Source of the DNA: Devosia sp. YIM 151766
Lineage (GTDB): Bacteria; Pseudomonadota; Alphaproteobacteria; Rhizobiales; Devosiaceae
Assembly: GCF_030285925.1 (NCBI RefSeq)
Contig: NZ_CP127251.1
Location: forward strand, 2,294,001 to 2,358,000
Reading direction: 5' to 3'
Length of the DNA: 64,000 bases
The translations under genes were made by a program, and so were the position numbers. Below, piece by piece: positions 26,873-35,685 of this stretch (within the stretch, counting starts at the first letter, position 1; every line of letters begins with the position of its first letter). The notes beneath the pieces were generated by a model. The model worked only from the letters and a program-made list of their open reading frames with translations. It had not been told where the DNA came from and did not search any database.

Positions 26873-27913
26873 ATGGTCGGCATCAGGGACTTGGCGCAGC
26901 GGTTGAACCTCTCGATCGGCACGGTCTCGCGGGCGCTCAACGGTAAGCCGGACGTCAACGAGGAGACACGCAAGCGCGTTTTAGATGCCGCCGACGCGAT
27001 GGGTTATGTGCCCAATCAGGCGGGCCGGGCCTTGCGCAAAGGCTCGACGGGCGTGGTCGGCTTCATGATGCAGACTGGTTCTGAAATCACTGGCGAGGGC
27101 GACATGTTCTTCATGAGTGTCTTCGACGGCGTTCAGACCGTCTTTGCTCGGCATCAGCTCGACCTTGTCGCCTTGCTCTGCTCATCCCAGGAAGATCCGG
27201 ACGCCTATCTTCATCGGGTGGTGGCCCGCGGCTTTGCCGATGCACTGATCATTTCTGCCACTAAACGCGAAGACCACCGGATCGATTTCCTCGCCAATCG
27301 GAAAATTCCGTTTATCGCACTGGGCCGTTCCGAGACCGACGCCGGCCACCCCTGGCTTGACCTCGACTTCGAGGGCATGGCCGAAACGGGTATCACCCGA
27401 TTGGTCGAGAAAGGTCACCGTCGCATTGGCATCTTTGCTCCGCTCGACGACGCTAATCTCGGCTTCATACTCATAAGTGCCTATCGCGACGTACTGAACC
27501 GGCATGGTATTGACTTCGACCCCGACCTCGTATTTCGCGGCTATCCCAACGAGCGTGGCGGTCATGCCATTGCCCATGCGATCGCAGCAATGCCGAAGGA
27601 ACGGCGACCAACCGGCTTCCTGCTGGCCAACGAAGCCCTGTCACTCGGCCTCTACAATGGCCTTTATGAAGTTGGTCTACCGCCGGGCCAGGCTATCGCG
27701 GTCATTGGCCGCGATAGCCCGCAGGCGCATTTCCTAGTTCCTAAACTGACCTGCTTCACGTTGTCTCTGCGAGAACTCGGTATCGCACTGGCGGAATCAC
27801 TCTTGGCGACCGTGCCTGGCTATGAGCAACTATATCCGCTCGGCACCGTCCGCCGGGTCGTTCCACTCGAACTGTTTGAGGGCCAAAGTGACAGGAACCG
27901 CGGGGGCGCATAA
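26873..27913 (+). CDS. LacI-family regulator, second of the GH127 locus
   Basis: A 346-residue LacI protein with HTH GIRDLAQRLNLSIGTVSRALNG and hinge YVPNQAGRALRKGS. I chose the ATG at 26873, which follows GAAGGGA; the frame is open far upstream but that part is antisense to the oxidoreductase. It is divergent from the oxidoreductase and probably binds the two operators between them. Its stop codon (27911-27913) lies at the edge of an IS21-end relic, so its last residues may have been altered. Confidence 0.92.
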   Translation: MVGIRDLAQRLNLSIGTVSRALNGKPDVNEETRKRVLDAADAMGYVPNQAGRALRKGSTGVVGFMMQTGSEITGEGDMFFMSVFDGVQTVFARHQLDLVALLCSSQEDPDAYLHRVVARGFADALIISATKREDHRIDFLANRKIPFIALGRSETDAGHPWLDLDFEGMAETGITRLVEKGHRRIGIFAPLDDANLGFILISAYRDVLNRHGIDFDPDLVFRGYPNERGGHAIAHAIAAMPKERRPTGFLLANEALSLGLYNGLYEVGLPPGQAIAVIGRDSPQAHFLVPKLTCFTLSLRELGIALAESLLATVPGYEQLYPLGTVRRVVPLELFEGQSDRNRGGA

Positions 27914-27940
27914 GGGGGTGAACTTCAGTGCCGATTGACA
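27912..27940 (+). repeat. Relic of an IS21-type right end
   Basis: The 29 bp ending TGCCGATTGACA match the right end of the two complete IS21 elements at 24 of 29 positions, including the final 13 bases. No transposase lies next to it. The differences show that it comes from a related element rather than from the two copies present. Confidence 0.7.
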
Positions 27941-28135
27941 CGCTATCGTCATGAGTGCCCGAGATGTGGTGCTCTGGTCATCAGCGTGAACATGCCCAAT
28001 GGTGGCTGGGCGCACTTCGAGGGCGCGAAAGGTTTGTCGCGCATCAAGCACCCATGTCTGCACCTCGGCGAGGGGCTGTCAAAGAAGCACGACGCCGATA
28101 CGCCCGATTTGTTTGCTGCGGTACTGCGAAGGTAG
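27941..28135 (+). pseudogene. Zinc-ribbon protein fragment cut by the IS relic
   Basis: Directly after the IS21-end relic an open frame reads RYRHECPRCGALVISVNMPN and continues to a stop at 28135 (about 64 residues). CPRC is one half of a possible zinc ribbon; a later Cys (HPCLHLG) may be part of it. There is no proper start codon other than a TTG inside the relic, so the 5' part of the gene was probably lost on insertion. I do not recognise the family. Confidence 0.45.
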
Positions 28136-28413
28136 TCCTTGACCACAGCTGCAATCGATGGCCGCGAAATACCGCCACTGACAGAGGCTGGGTTTCGTAA
28201 CCTGTTCAACGTGACGATCAGGTCCCATCCTGAAATTGGCTGATCGTTACCTTGTTGTCTCTGCCTGTAACCGAAAGCCTCAAGTTCGCCCCGCTGGCGT
28301 CTGCTCGTCCATGCATCATGGGGGGGGAAGGTGAGTGTTTTCTCACCTTCAACGTGTCCAGTAGTGGTCAGGCACGTTGATTATGGTTCGTTGTCGTCTA
28401 GCATGTTCCTGTC
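28136..28413. other. Non-coding stretch with strong hairpin
   Basis: No gene is visible. GAAGGTGAG (28327-28335) and CTCACCTTC (28342-28350) form a perfect 9-bp stem with loop TGTTTT, preceded by a run of seven G. AACGTG and CACGTT lie on either side of the next 16 nt. This could be a terminator or the end of an older mobile element. Confidence 0.4.
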
Positions 28414-29076
28414 ATGCAGCACTCTCATTCCGAGCTCGTCGAAATCGCCAAAGCGCGCCTGGTCGATCTGGGCGCGTTGGTAGGTCGGGTTGACTTGCCA
28501 GCGCTGGAACGCAGAGTGGCCGATCTGCTCGAGCATCTCGAGGAACTCTGCCAGGAATTTGATCATGACAAGCCCCCTCATTCTGGACAAGGTCAAAGTC
28601 TTTCCAGCGTTGACCTCGCAAACGCCTGGCGGCGGGGACTAGCGCCTGATGGAGCCAGTGCTCTTCCGAGTCACGCATACCTTGAGAAGCTTGAGGAGCT
28701 TGGTCGCCGATGCTCTGCAGACCCGGCAGCGTTCGACGCCCTTGCTTTTCATGCAGCAGCAAGAATTGCGGAAGATCAGCGTTTGTCCGTTCCGCTCCGT
28801 CGGTTCGTATGCGACCACCTGGGTGGCAAGCTGATGCGTCCCCGTCCACCTGGACGAACGCGGAAAACTGTTCTGTCTGACCTGATGCTCGCTCAGGTTG
28901 TAGCAGAGTTGGTCGAGAAGCATGGCATCAAGGCCGTTGGCAATGTAGCTTCCGAGAATGAAGGAAGTGCGTGCGCAATTGTGGCGCAGGCCATGAAGGA
29001 ACTCGGTCAGCCGCCGCGCTCATTTTCGGCAGTCGAGAAGGCATGGTTTGCGTCCAGGCGTGGCAAGCGCGATTGA
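28414..29076 (+). CDS. Unknown 220-aa protein
   Basis: I do not recognise this protein. It is mostly helical; the first 50 residues (SELVEIAKARLVDLGALVGR...ADLLEHLEELCQEF) look like paired amphipathic helices, and the C-terminal 70 residues (SDLMLAQVVAELVEKHGIKAVGN) could be a small helical DNA-binding domain. There is no clear ribosome-binding site before the ATG. A 145-codon frame runs opposite but has a less protein-like composition. It lies between two mobile-element remnants and may be accessory cargo. Confidence 0.5.
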   Translation: MQHSHSELVEIAKARLVDLGALVGRVDLPALERRVADLLEHLEELCQEFDHDKPPHSGQGQSLSSVDLANAWRRGLAPDGASALPSHAYLEKLEELGRRCSADPAAFDALAFHAAARIAEDQRLSVPLRRFVCDHLGGKLMRPRPPGRTRKTVLSDLMLAQVVAELVEKHGIKAVGNVASENEGSACAIVAQAMKELGQPPRSFSAVEKAWFASRRGKRD

Positions 29077-29220
29077 GCGTTTCATGAGCTGATGCGGCCG
29101 CCAACCATGGGGTCTGCCATGCACCGTTACTTTTCGTGAACTTCCTCATTTCAGCCCTGCCTGTTCTGCTCTCTCGTACTTATCCTGTCCCGATCAGCTC
29201 TGCTCCTGTTGGGCCCTGAC

Positions 29221-30041
29221 TGGAGTGGACCCCATTTGACCGGACAGTCGGCGGTTTGGTTTAAGCACTGAGGCGCAGGAACTCGCGTGGTGAGCGGTAC
29301 TTGAGCCCGGAGTGCGGGTGGACCTCACAGTAATCGTCGATCCATTCGGGCAGCAAGGCCAGGATGGTCTCGGCGTCAGGAAGGATGACGGTGGAGGCAT
29401 AGTCCCTTTTCAGGGTTTTGACGAAGGCCTCGGACATGCCATTGCTTTGCGGGCTTCGTACCGGGGTAAAGAGCAGGTCAATGCCCAGTGCCGCGGCCAC
29501 CTGTGCGGTCTGCCTGGCGATATAGGCACTGCCATTGTCCGAGAGCCATTCCAACCGGTGTGGAACCTTGAGTGCCTGGAAGCGGCGTTCAACGGCCGCG
29601 ATCATCAGATCACAGACCATTTCGCCGGAGATGCCGGCATTGGCCGCAGCCGACCAGGCGATGATCTCCCGGTCACAGGCGTCGATGACGAAGACGATGC
29701 GCACCACCTCGCCATTGCGGGCATGGATCTCGAGATGATCGGAACACCAGCGGATATTGGAGCGCAAAGCAACAACGACACCGTCATGGGTCCGCGCGGG
29801 CCGCAGCGCCGTGTTCTTTTGAAGGGTGAGCCCGTTCTGCTGCATGACCCTGAGGACGCGCTTGGTGTTGACGGTGGGCTTGCCCTCTTTGCGCCGCTGC
29901 CGGTTGAGCAATGCCGTCACGCGGCGATAGCCATAGGTGGGGCGCTGGTCATCGGAACTCTTGGACATAGTCGTACTCATGGGCGCATGCCTATGCCTTA
30001 TCGGCTAGGCCGCCTGTCCGGTCAAAATGGGGTGCGTTCCA
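29221..30041 (-). mobile_element. Minimal IS3-family element with only orfB (821 bp)
   Basis: The ends are TGGAGTGGACCCCATTTGAC at 29221 and the inverted GTCAAAATGGGGTGCGTTCCA at 30041, an imperfect inverted repeat of about 28 bp. Only an orfB-like gene lies between; orfA, normally about 300 bp, is absent. Flanking bases are CTGAC and ATGAC, a 4-of-5 match that could be a worn target duplication. Confidence 0.7.
29261..29980 (-). CDS. IS3-family OrfB transposase
   Basis: A 239-residue integrase-type transposase. It has the HTH_21-like YGYRRVTALLNRQRR, then the DDE core: D in FVIDACDREIIAWS, D in RLEWLSDNGSAYIA, and E in RSPQSNGMSEAFVKTLKRDY. The first part of the core normally begins WCSDHLEI, which is present. 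It lacks an OrfA partner upstream, so production of the usual OrfAB fusion is not possible from this copy. Confidence 0.85.
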   Translation of the reverse strand: MSTTMSKSSDDQRPTYGYRRVTALLNRQRRKEGKPTVNTKRVLRVMQQNGLTLQKNTALRPARTHDGVVVALRSNIRWCSDHLEIHARNGEVVRIVFVIDACDREIIAWSAAANAGISGEMVCDLMIAAVERRFQALKVPHRLEWLSDNGSAYIARQTAQVAAALGIDLLFTPVRSPQSNGMSEAFVKTLKRDYASTVILPDAETILALLPEWIDDYCEVHPHSGLKYRSPREFLRLSA

Positions 30042-30136
30042 ATGACAAGCTGTATCGGCAGCAACTCGCCCTCTTGAAGGGTGCGAACCTGCTCCGCAAG
30101 ACACGCAAGAAACGCCCCCTGATTTACTGCGTGTGA
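30042..30136 (+). pseudogene. C-terminal fragment of an unknown gene
   Basis: Right after the IS3 end a frame reads NDKLYRQQLALLKGANLLRK and ends in KKRPLIYCV with a stop at 30136. It has no start codon of its own. It looks like the tail of a gene interrupted by the IS3 element, but it could be chance. Confidence 0.3.
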
Positions 30137-30197
30137 CAGCCCCGGTCCGATCCAGTTACGTCCGTTGGTGAACGATCCGACTGGAAGTAATTCGACA

Positions 30198-30389
30198 ATG
30201 ACCGATGAGATCTGGCGGCTCCGCCGCGTCATGGCGGTAATCGGGATGAGCCGGAGCTGGCTCTACGAGGAAGTCGCGGCTGGCCGTTTCCCCGCTCCCC
30301 TGCAGCTTGGCCAACGCGCCATCGGCTGGCGCCGCTCGGAGGTGGAAAACTGGTTGGGGGGCCGTGTCCGCAAGGAGGGCAATCGATGA
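30198..30389 (+). CDS. AlpA-family HTH regulator
   Basis: A 63-residue AlpA-type protein: RLRRVMAVIGMSRSWLYEEV followed by GRFPAPLQLGQRAIGWRRSEVENWL. These small regulators usually sit beside an integrase in integrated islands and promote excision. I chose the ATG at 30198 (MTDEIWRLRR); a start at 30165 is possible. It overlaps the next gene by 4 bp. Confidence 0.82.
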   Translation: MTDEIWRLRRVMAVIGMSRSWLYEEVAAGRFPAPLQLGQRAIGWRRSEVENWLGGRVRKEGNR

Positions 30390-30667
30390 GTCAGGAAGCG
30401 TTGATCTGGCTTAACGGACTGCCTAAAGGCGAAGTGCGGCTCAAGCCAACCGCCAGACGTCTTCTCGAATGCCTGGCACTGCATCACCGCCATGAGACAG
30501 GGTGTTACATCTCGCAGGCGCGTTTGGCCAATGAAGCGGTGGTGTCGAGGGGCACCGTCAACAACTGCCTGAACATCCTCGAACGTGAGGGGCTTATTGC
30601 ACGTGAGCGCAGAGGTTCACCGGCGCGAGGCGTGATGCAGACTACGCGCTATCACTTTCCCTTCGAA
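30386..30667 (+). pseudogene. Helix-turn-helix protein truncated by IS21
   Basis: The frame starts MSQEALIWLNGLPKGEVRLKP and contains a winged HTH (YISQARLANEAVVSRGTVNNCLNILEREGLIARERR) of the HTH_36 type found in small replication or island proteins. After FPFEC the IS21 right copy begins (30668), so the C-terminal part is lost; the frame runs on into IS sequence to 30856. It overlaps the AlpA gene, so the two were an operon before the insertion. Confidence 0.7.
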
Positions 30668-30798
30668 TGTCAATCGGCACCGAACTTTGACCCCTTATCG
30701 GCGCCCAATATTGACCCCCTTATTGGATGGCTGTGGAGCGGGGCGGATGGCAGAGCTGGTCAGGGTTGCGGCGCTATCCGGCCCGCGGGGGCAGGATG

Positions 30799-31530
30799 TC
30801 AGATACGGTTTTTGAAGCGCCAGCTGTCGTTGCCGGTTTCGACGATATCGCAGTGATGGGTGAGCCGGTCGAGCAGCGCCGTGGTCATCTTGGCGTCGCC
30901 GAAGACGGACGGCCATTCCCCGAAGGTGAGGTTGGTGGTGACGATGACCGAGGTCTGCTCGTAGAGGCGGCTGATCAGGTGGAACAGCAACTGGCCTCCT
31001 GACTGGGCGAAGGGCAGATAGCCCAGTTCATCGAGCACGACGACGTCCTTGCGGCCCATATAGTCGGCCAGGCGCCCCTGCCGACCGGCGCGGGTCTCTG
31101 CCTCGAGCCGGTTGACCAGATCGACGACGTTGAAGAAGCGGCCTCGCGCGCCGTTGCGGATGCAGGCCCGGGCAATGGCGATCGCCAGATGGGTCTTGCC
31201 AGTTCCGGTACCACCGACCAGCACCAGGTTACGCTGCATGGCCAGGAAGTTGCCGGCGGCCAGATCGCGCACCAGGGTCTCGTTGATGCCAGTGCCTTCG
31301 AAGGTGAAGTCGTCGATGTCCTTGGCCAGGGGCAGCTTGGCGATGGTCATCTGGTACTTGATCGAGCGGGCCTGCTTCTCGGCGATCTCGGAGGTGAGCA
31401 GGTCCGAGACGATGCGAGCGGGCTGATGCTCGCGTTTGATCGCCGTGGCGATGATCTCGTCATAGGCGCTCTTCATGCCATAGAGCTTGAGCGTGTTCAT
31501 GGTGGTCAGGATCTCGGAGCGTTCCATCAT
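30799..31530 (-). CDS. istB: IS21 helper ATPase IstB, second copy
   Basis: The translated protein is the same 243 residues as the copy at 8320-9051, with the same Walker A and B motifs. The identity suggests recent duplication by transposition or recombination. It overlaps istA by 4 bp. Confidence 0.95.
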   Translation of the reverse strand: MMERSEILTTMNTLKLYGMKSAYDEIIATAIKREHQPARIVSDLLTSEIAEKQARSIKYQMTIAKLPLAKDIDDFTFEGTGINETLVRDLAAGNFLAMQRNLVLVGGTGTGKTHLAIAIARACIRNGARGRFFNVVDLVNRLEAETRAGRQGRLADYMGRKDVVVLDELGYLPFAQSGGQLLFHLISRLYEQTSVIVTTNLTFGEWPSVFGDAKMTTALLDRLTHHCDIVETGNDSWRFKNRI

Positions 31531-33029
31531 ATTGCCCTCCTCAGGCTGTCGTAGCGGGAACAGTCGGCCATGGGCTCGACGCGGAGCCGGAGGGCCTGTG
31601 GGGTATTGAGGATGGTGACCGGGCTGCGGGGTTCGCGCTGCCGGGCCAGGATGTTGAGCACGATATCGGCGGAGCAGACCCCTTCACGCAGCGCCTCGGC
31701 ACAGGCCGCCTCGACCGCCGGCAAGCCATCGCTGAGCACGGCGGTCAGGATGGTGACCATCTGCCGGCCCCCATCGGTTGCCGAGCCCAACCGGCGCCGG
31801 ATCTTCTCGATGCTGGCCGGCAGCACCCAGTCCTTGAAGGGCGCGCCATTGCGCCAGGCGCCGGGCTTGCGCGCCAGCACCGGCACGTAATGCCAGGGGT
31901 CATAGACGGTCTGGTCGCGACCGAAGATGCGGGGATGTTCACCCACTGGCCTGCCGTCCTGACGCAGCTCGATCCGATCGGCATAGGCCCGGATCTCGAC
32001 CGGTCGCCCCACCGCACTGGCCATCACCGAGTACTTGTTGTTATCGAACCGAACCAGGCAGGTCTTGGAGACCGAGGCCGTCACCGCATGGAAGCCGTCG
32101 AACCGGCCGGCATAAGGCACCAGACTGCCGCGCTCTGCCTCGAAGGCTTCCCAGATGGTCTGGTCGCGGAACTCGGGATGGCGATGCGCCCGGGCATAGG
32201 CAATGGTCTTGTCCAGCAGCAGGGCATTGAGCTCGTCATAGCTGCTCACGCGCAGGCGGGGCGTGAAGAAGCGCTCCCGCACCAGCCCGACCTGGTTCTC
32301 GACCTGGCCCTTCTCCCAACCTGAGGCGGGTGTGCAGGCCACAGGGTCGATCAGATAATGCCCGCACATCTGCAGGAACCGGCGATTGTAGACTCGATCC
32401 TTGCCCACCAGGATCGTATCGACCGCCGTCTTCATGTTGTCGTAGATGCCGCGCGTGCAGGTGCCCTTGAAGAAGGCGAAGGCCCGATCATGAGCGTCGA
32501 ACACCATCTCCTGGGTCTCGCGTGGATAGGCCCGCACGAACAGCATCCGGCTATGGCAGAGCCGGACATGGGCGACCTTGACCGTCACCGTGGTGCCGTT
32601 GATCAGCACCACGTCGTGGCTCCAGTCGAACTGGTAGGCCTCGCCCGGCGCAAAGCTCAGCGGCACGAAGGCGGATGCAACCGTAGCGGAGCGATCCTGA
32701 TCCCAGTTCCGGGCATAGCGACGAACTGCATCGTAGCTGCCCGAATAGCCCAGTCCCGTGAGTTCCTCGAACACCCGGATCAGCGTCAGCCGCTCACGCG
32801 CAGCCTTCCCTTCATTGGCCAGCAATAGCTTATCCAGATCCCCCTGCCACGGACCGATCCGGGGCAGCGGCTGCTTCTCACGCTCATAGGAAAAGCTCGT
32901 CTCACCCGACCGGATGATCTTGCGCACCGTGTTGCGCGCAACATGCAACTCCCGCTCAATCTGCTTGATGGACTTGCCCTGCACAAAATATGCCCGACGA
33001 ACCCGTGCAATCGTATCCACGCACTTCAT
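31527..33029 (-). CDS. istA: IS21 transposase IstA, second copy
   Basis: The protein is the same 500 residues as at 6821-8323, with the DDE core intact. With two active copies present, both could still mobilise the DNA between them or cause inversions. Confidence 0.95.
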   Translation of the reverse strand: MKCVDTIARVRRAYFVQGKSIKQIERELHVARNTVRKIIRSGETSFSYEREKQPLPRIGPWQGDLDKLLLANEGKAARERLTLIRVFEELTGLGYSGSYDAVRRYARNWDQDRSATVASAFVPLSFAPGEAYQFDWSHDVVLINGTTVTVKVAHVRLCHSRMLFVRAYPRETQEMVFDAHDRAFAFFKGTCTRGIYDNMKTAVDTILVGKDRVYNRRFLQMCGHYLIDPVACTPASGWEKGQVENQVGLVRERFFTPRLRVSSYDELNALLLDKTIAYARAHRHPEFRDQTIWEAFEAERGSLVPYAGRFDGFHAVTASVSKTCLVRFDNNKYSVMASAVGRPVEIRAYADRIELRQDGRPVGEHPRIFGRDQTVYDPWHYVPVLARKPGAWRNGAPFKDWVLPASIEKIRRRLGSATDGGRQMVTILTAVLSDGLPAVEAACAEALREGVCSADIVLNILARQREPRSPVTILNTPQALRLRVEPMADCSRYDSLRRAI

Positions 33030-33147
33030 CCCCCAACCGCCTATCCCAAACCAAAGGACGGACAGTCTGCCTAAAACACAAAATGGGGGGTCAATATTGG
33101 ACGCCGATTACCCCCGGTAAGGGGTCAAATTTGCATGCCGAAACACA

Positions 33148-33268
33148 CACAGGGAATTTGCGGGCCATTCAAATCCTGCTTGGTCACAGCAAGATCGAGA
33201 ACACGGTTCGCTACCTCGGCGTGGACGTCGACGACGCCCTATCGCTTTCCGAGGCAACGGAAATATAG
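33148..33268 (+). pseudogene. Tyrosine recombinase, C-terminal fragment
   Basis: Beginning at the IS21 end the frame reads TGNLRAIQILLGHSKIENTV followed by RYLGVDVDDALSLSEATEI and a stop. LLGHS carries the conserved His region and TVRYLGV the nucleophilic Tyr of phage-type integrases. The rest of the integrase is missing. With the AlpA and HTH genes on the other side of the IS, it marks the 3' end of a former integrated island. Confidence 0.8.
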
Positions 33269-33721
33269 CTATCACCGTCTTCGCCGACCGCCACTTTAAG
33301 ACCGTCGGCGAAGCGCCCCATTCCAGTCGTTTCGACTGGGATATCGATATTCGCGGATGGGTATTACTGGTTGCAAGGTCAGGGCAGCGTCTCGCGAATG
33401 CACCCCATTAAGACGTTCACGCGACTCCGGTAAACTCTCAAAGCGGACCGTCAGGCTGTGTTCGCAAGCCAGGGAACCGCGCGCCATTCCAACTGCTGGA
33501 TATGTGGGGCGGAATTGTATCGGGCGGGAGCCGCAAGCTTTAGACCAATTCTGGCGCGCATCTTGTCAGAGAGATACCTCGCGCCACTCGGGAAATCGGT
33601 GGTATCGATAGCTATGTGTTCTGCAGGTCTTGGGTTCCAGGCTTTCTTGACCATCATGGGTCCTTCGCTCATGACTAAACCCAAACGCTCCTCAAATCTG
33701 TGGGTGCAGACGGAGAACAGC
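33269..33721. other. Integrase 3' region: hairpin and no firm gene
   Basis: CTTCGCCGAC (33279-33288) and GTCGGCGAAG (33304-33313) form a perfect 10-bp stem with a 15-nt loop just after the integrase stop, a likely terminator. The remaining ~400 nt hold one possible minus-strand frame (33451-33732, 93 residues, starts MQSKLFSVCTHRFEERLGLV) that I do not recognise and that overlaps the next gene by 11 bp. An attachment site might be expected here, but none could be identified. Confidence 0.4.
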
Positions 33722-34705
33722 TTAGATTGCATATTCTCTGCGGTTCAGATTTGCCAAGCTCACGGCCTCAACAATATCAATTAAGTGAGCGGCATATTGG
33801 CCATCGATGGCGACGGGGGCGGCGGTTTTTATGGCGGCACGCAGGGATTCCCACTGGCGGACCAATGCGTGGTGCTGGGCATTGGGTTCCGATGAATCGG
33901 GAACATGCTCCCATTTGTCGTTTTGGCCGATCATTACGCCGCGATCTGCATCCAGTTTGAGTGTTGCGCCTTCGCAGATGATGTCGATATCGACGGTGGG
34001 TGCTCCATTCGTGTAGCCGATGCTCTGCACCTGACCGAAAGCCCCATTGGCGAAGCGCAGAGAGATCAAAGCCGTGTCATCAACGGCTTGCTGATGCTGC
34101 AGGCTGGCACTGAGCGCACTGACGCCGTTTACGCGTGAGCCCATGAGCCACACCAGTGCATCCAGCATGTGAATGCCCGCTGTCATAAGCATTCCGCCGC
34201 CAGTTTCGGGCAAGAGGTGCCAATCGCGGCGATTGCCTTGCATCCAAGTCTTGATCATCCGGGCATTGCCTGCAACTGGCCTGCCATATCGTCCTGAAGC
34301 GATGATGTTTTGAGCCGTCATGATGTGTCGCATGAAATGCATGACATGGCCGACCGCCATGGTAGCGCCGGTTTCGGCAATCACGTCATTGATTGCCGCA
34401 CAGGAAGCGGCATTGTGCCCGAGGGGCTTTTCGATAAGCAGATGCTTGCCGTTGCGGGCGGCTTCGATCGCCATTTTTTCATGCAAATGGTGCGGTGAGG
34501 CAATGACGACAGCATCAATTTCCGGATCAGCGAGCAGATCGTGATAGTCTAGATAGGCGCGACAGCTGAATTGCCTTGCAAACTCGGCGATTGCATCGGC
34601 GTCATTGCGACAGGCAGCCACCAGTTCAACGCCTTGTGCATCGGCTATCGCAATGGCATGAGCTGCCCCAAAATAACCTGCACCGATAATTCCTACGCGG
34701 ATCAC
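33722..34705 (-). CDS. Gfo/Idh/MocA oxidoreductase, amino-sugar locus
   Basis: A 327-residue NAD(P)-dependent dehydrogenase with Rossmann GIIGAGYFGAAHA and the catalytic motif HLLIEKPLGHN. 'GGGMLMTAGIHMLDALVWL' carries the conserved Asp and His. It is the last gene of a five-gene minus-strand operon in which every junction is a 4-bp ATGA overlap. The substrate is unknown; the partners suggest an N-acetylated sugar or one of its derivatives. Confidence 0.9.
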   Translation of the reverse strand: MIRVGIIGAGYFGAAHAIAIADAQGVELVAACRNDADAIAEFARQFSCRAYLDYHDLLADPEIDAVVIASPHHLHEKMAIEAARNGKHLLIEKPLGHNAASCAAINDVIAETGATMAVGHVMHFMRHIMTAQNIIASGRYGRPVAGNARMIKTWMQGNRRDWHLLPETGGGMLMTAGIHMLDALVWLMGSRVNGVSALSASLQHQQAVDDTALISLRFANGAFGQVQSIGYTNGAPTVDIDIICEGATLKLDADRGVMIGQNDKWEHVPDSSEPNAQHHALVRQWESLRAAIKTAAPVAIDGQYAAHLIDIVEAVSLANLNRREYAI

Positions 34706-35685
34706 GTCTTTGCCCTTTCGTAGATGCGATCGATCAGGTCCATCGCTGTGCGGTAATCATGCAATGTGACCCCGGCACCTTGCCCCGCTTCGATGCGGTT
34801 GAGCGTGTCGCGCAGGAAATCACGATAGCGCAGGCCGGGTGGCGGCGAGTGGATTTCGTCGTTCCGGCCATCGTCAAGCGTTGCGCAGCGCGAGATTGAG
34901 CCATGGTCGTGCAGAACTGCATTGGTGGTGACCAGGCGAAGCTCGAAATCACCACCGGGGGCTAGCGTTGGAAATGTGTAGCCGGCTTCGAGGGTGAACA
35001 GCACTCCTGCCGCATCGCGCAAGACAACATGGGCGTAGTCCTCGACTGGCTCATCATGAATGGTGTTGAGGATCTGGGCGCTGATGATTTCAAGCGGGCC
35101 GGTTGCATGAGCAAGGATCAGGTCAACGCCGTGAATGCCAATATTTCTCAGAGCACCGCCGCCACTGATTTCCGGGTCGAGCAGCCAGCCAACGCCTTGA
35201 TCGCGATAGCGTCGCGGACTGCCATTGACGATGCGGAAGTGCAGTTGAACAAGACGACCGGAGCGCCCCTCCGCCTCGAGCTGACTGCGTCGTTCCAGAA
35301 CCGGGCTCAGCCGATGCCCGAACGGGATGGCAATATGGCACCCATGGCGTTCCGCCGCCGCGGCTATAGTGTCCAGATCTGAACTGGTCGGCACGGCTGG
35401 TTTTTCCAGCACCAATGTGGGCACGGTCTCGACAATGCGCATTGCCTGCTGCGGCACATGGAGTGGATGCCCCATCAGAATGGCGATGTCAGGCGCAGCG
35501 GCAAGCAGGGCCTCAAAAGACAGCGCTTCCAAGCCGTGTTGTTCGGCAAAGGAAATGGCGACCGCCTGATCCTCATCCCAGACGCCAATGACATGAGCAC
35601 CAGCGTGCAGGGCAGCATCGAGATGCATTGCTGCGTGCCAGTGACCGACACCAAATAGAGCAATGCGCCATTTGGTTTGCATCAA
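34702..35685 (-). CDS. Second Gfo/Idh/MocA oxidoreductase
   Basis: A 327-residue protein of the same superfamily but quite different in sequence from its neighbour. Rossmann LFGVGHWHAAMHLDA; the motif TLVLEKPAVPTSSD has the conserved Lys. 'ISGGGALRNIGIHGVDLILA' carries the conserved His. Two non-identical members side by side suggest a two-step oxidation and re-reduction, as in epimerisation or redox-assisted cleavage of glycosides. Confidence 0.9.
   Translation of the reverse strand: MMQTKWRIALFGVGHWHAAMHLDAALHAGAHVIGVWDEDQAVAISFAEQHGLEALSFEALLAAAPDIAILMGHPLHVPQQAMRIVETVPTLVLEKPAVPTSSDLDTIAAAAERHGCHIAIPFGHRLSPVLERRSQLEAEGRSGRLVQLHFRIVNGSPRRYRDQGVGWLLDPEISGGGALRNIGIHGVDLILAHATGPLEIISAQILNTIHDEPVEDYAHVVLRDAAGVLFTLEAGYTFPTLAPGGDFELRLVTTNAVLHDHGSISRCATLDDGRNDEIHSPPPGLRYRDFLRDTLNRIEAGQGAGVTLHDYRTAMDLIDRIYERAKT

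Larger units (their letters stand above)
30668..33147 (-). mobile_element. IS21-family element, right copy, inverted (2480 bp)
   Basis: This is the left copy in reverse, with the same length, the same ends (TGTCAATCGGCACC at 30668, TGCCGAAACACA ending at 33147) and the same two proteins. Its flanks (TTCGAA before, CACAGGG after) do not match each other or those of the left copy, even if an inversion between the two copies is assumed. Confidence 0.93.

Noticed and set aside
28412..28849. 145-codon minus-strand frame opposite the 220-aa ORF
   Set aside because: Protein composition is less natural than the plus-strand product and no start signal was seen.
6703..33147. Classical composite transposon made by the two IS21 copies
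   Set aside because: No matching target duplication is found at the outer ends, and IS21 elements in inverted orientation with four different broken flanks are better explained by separate insertions and rearrangement.
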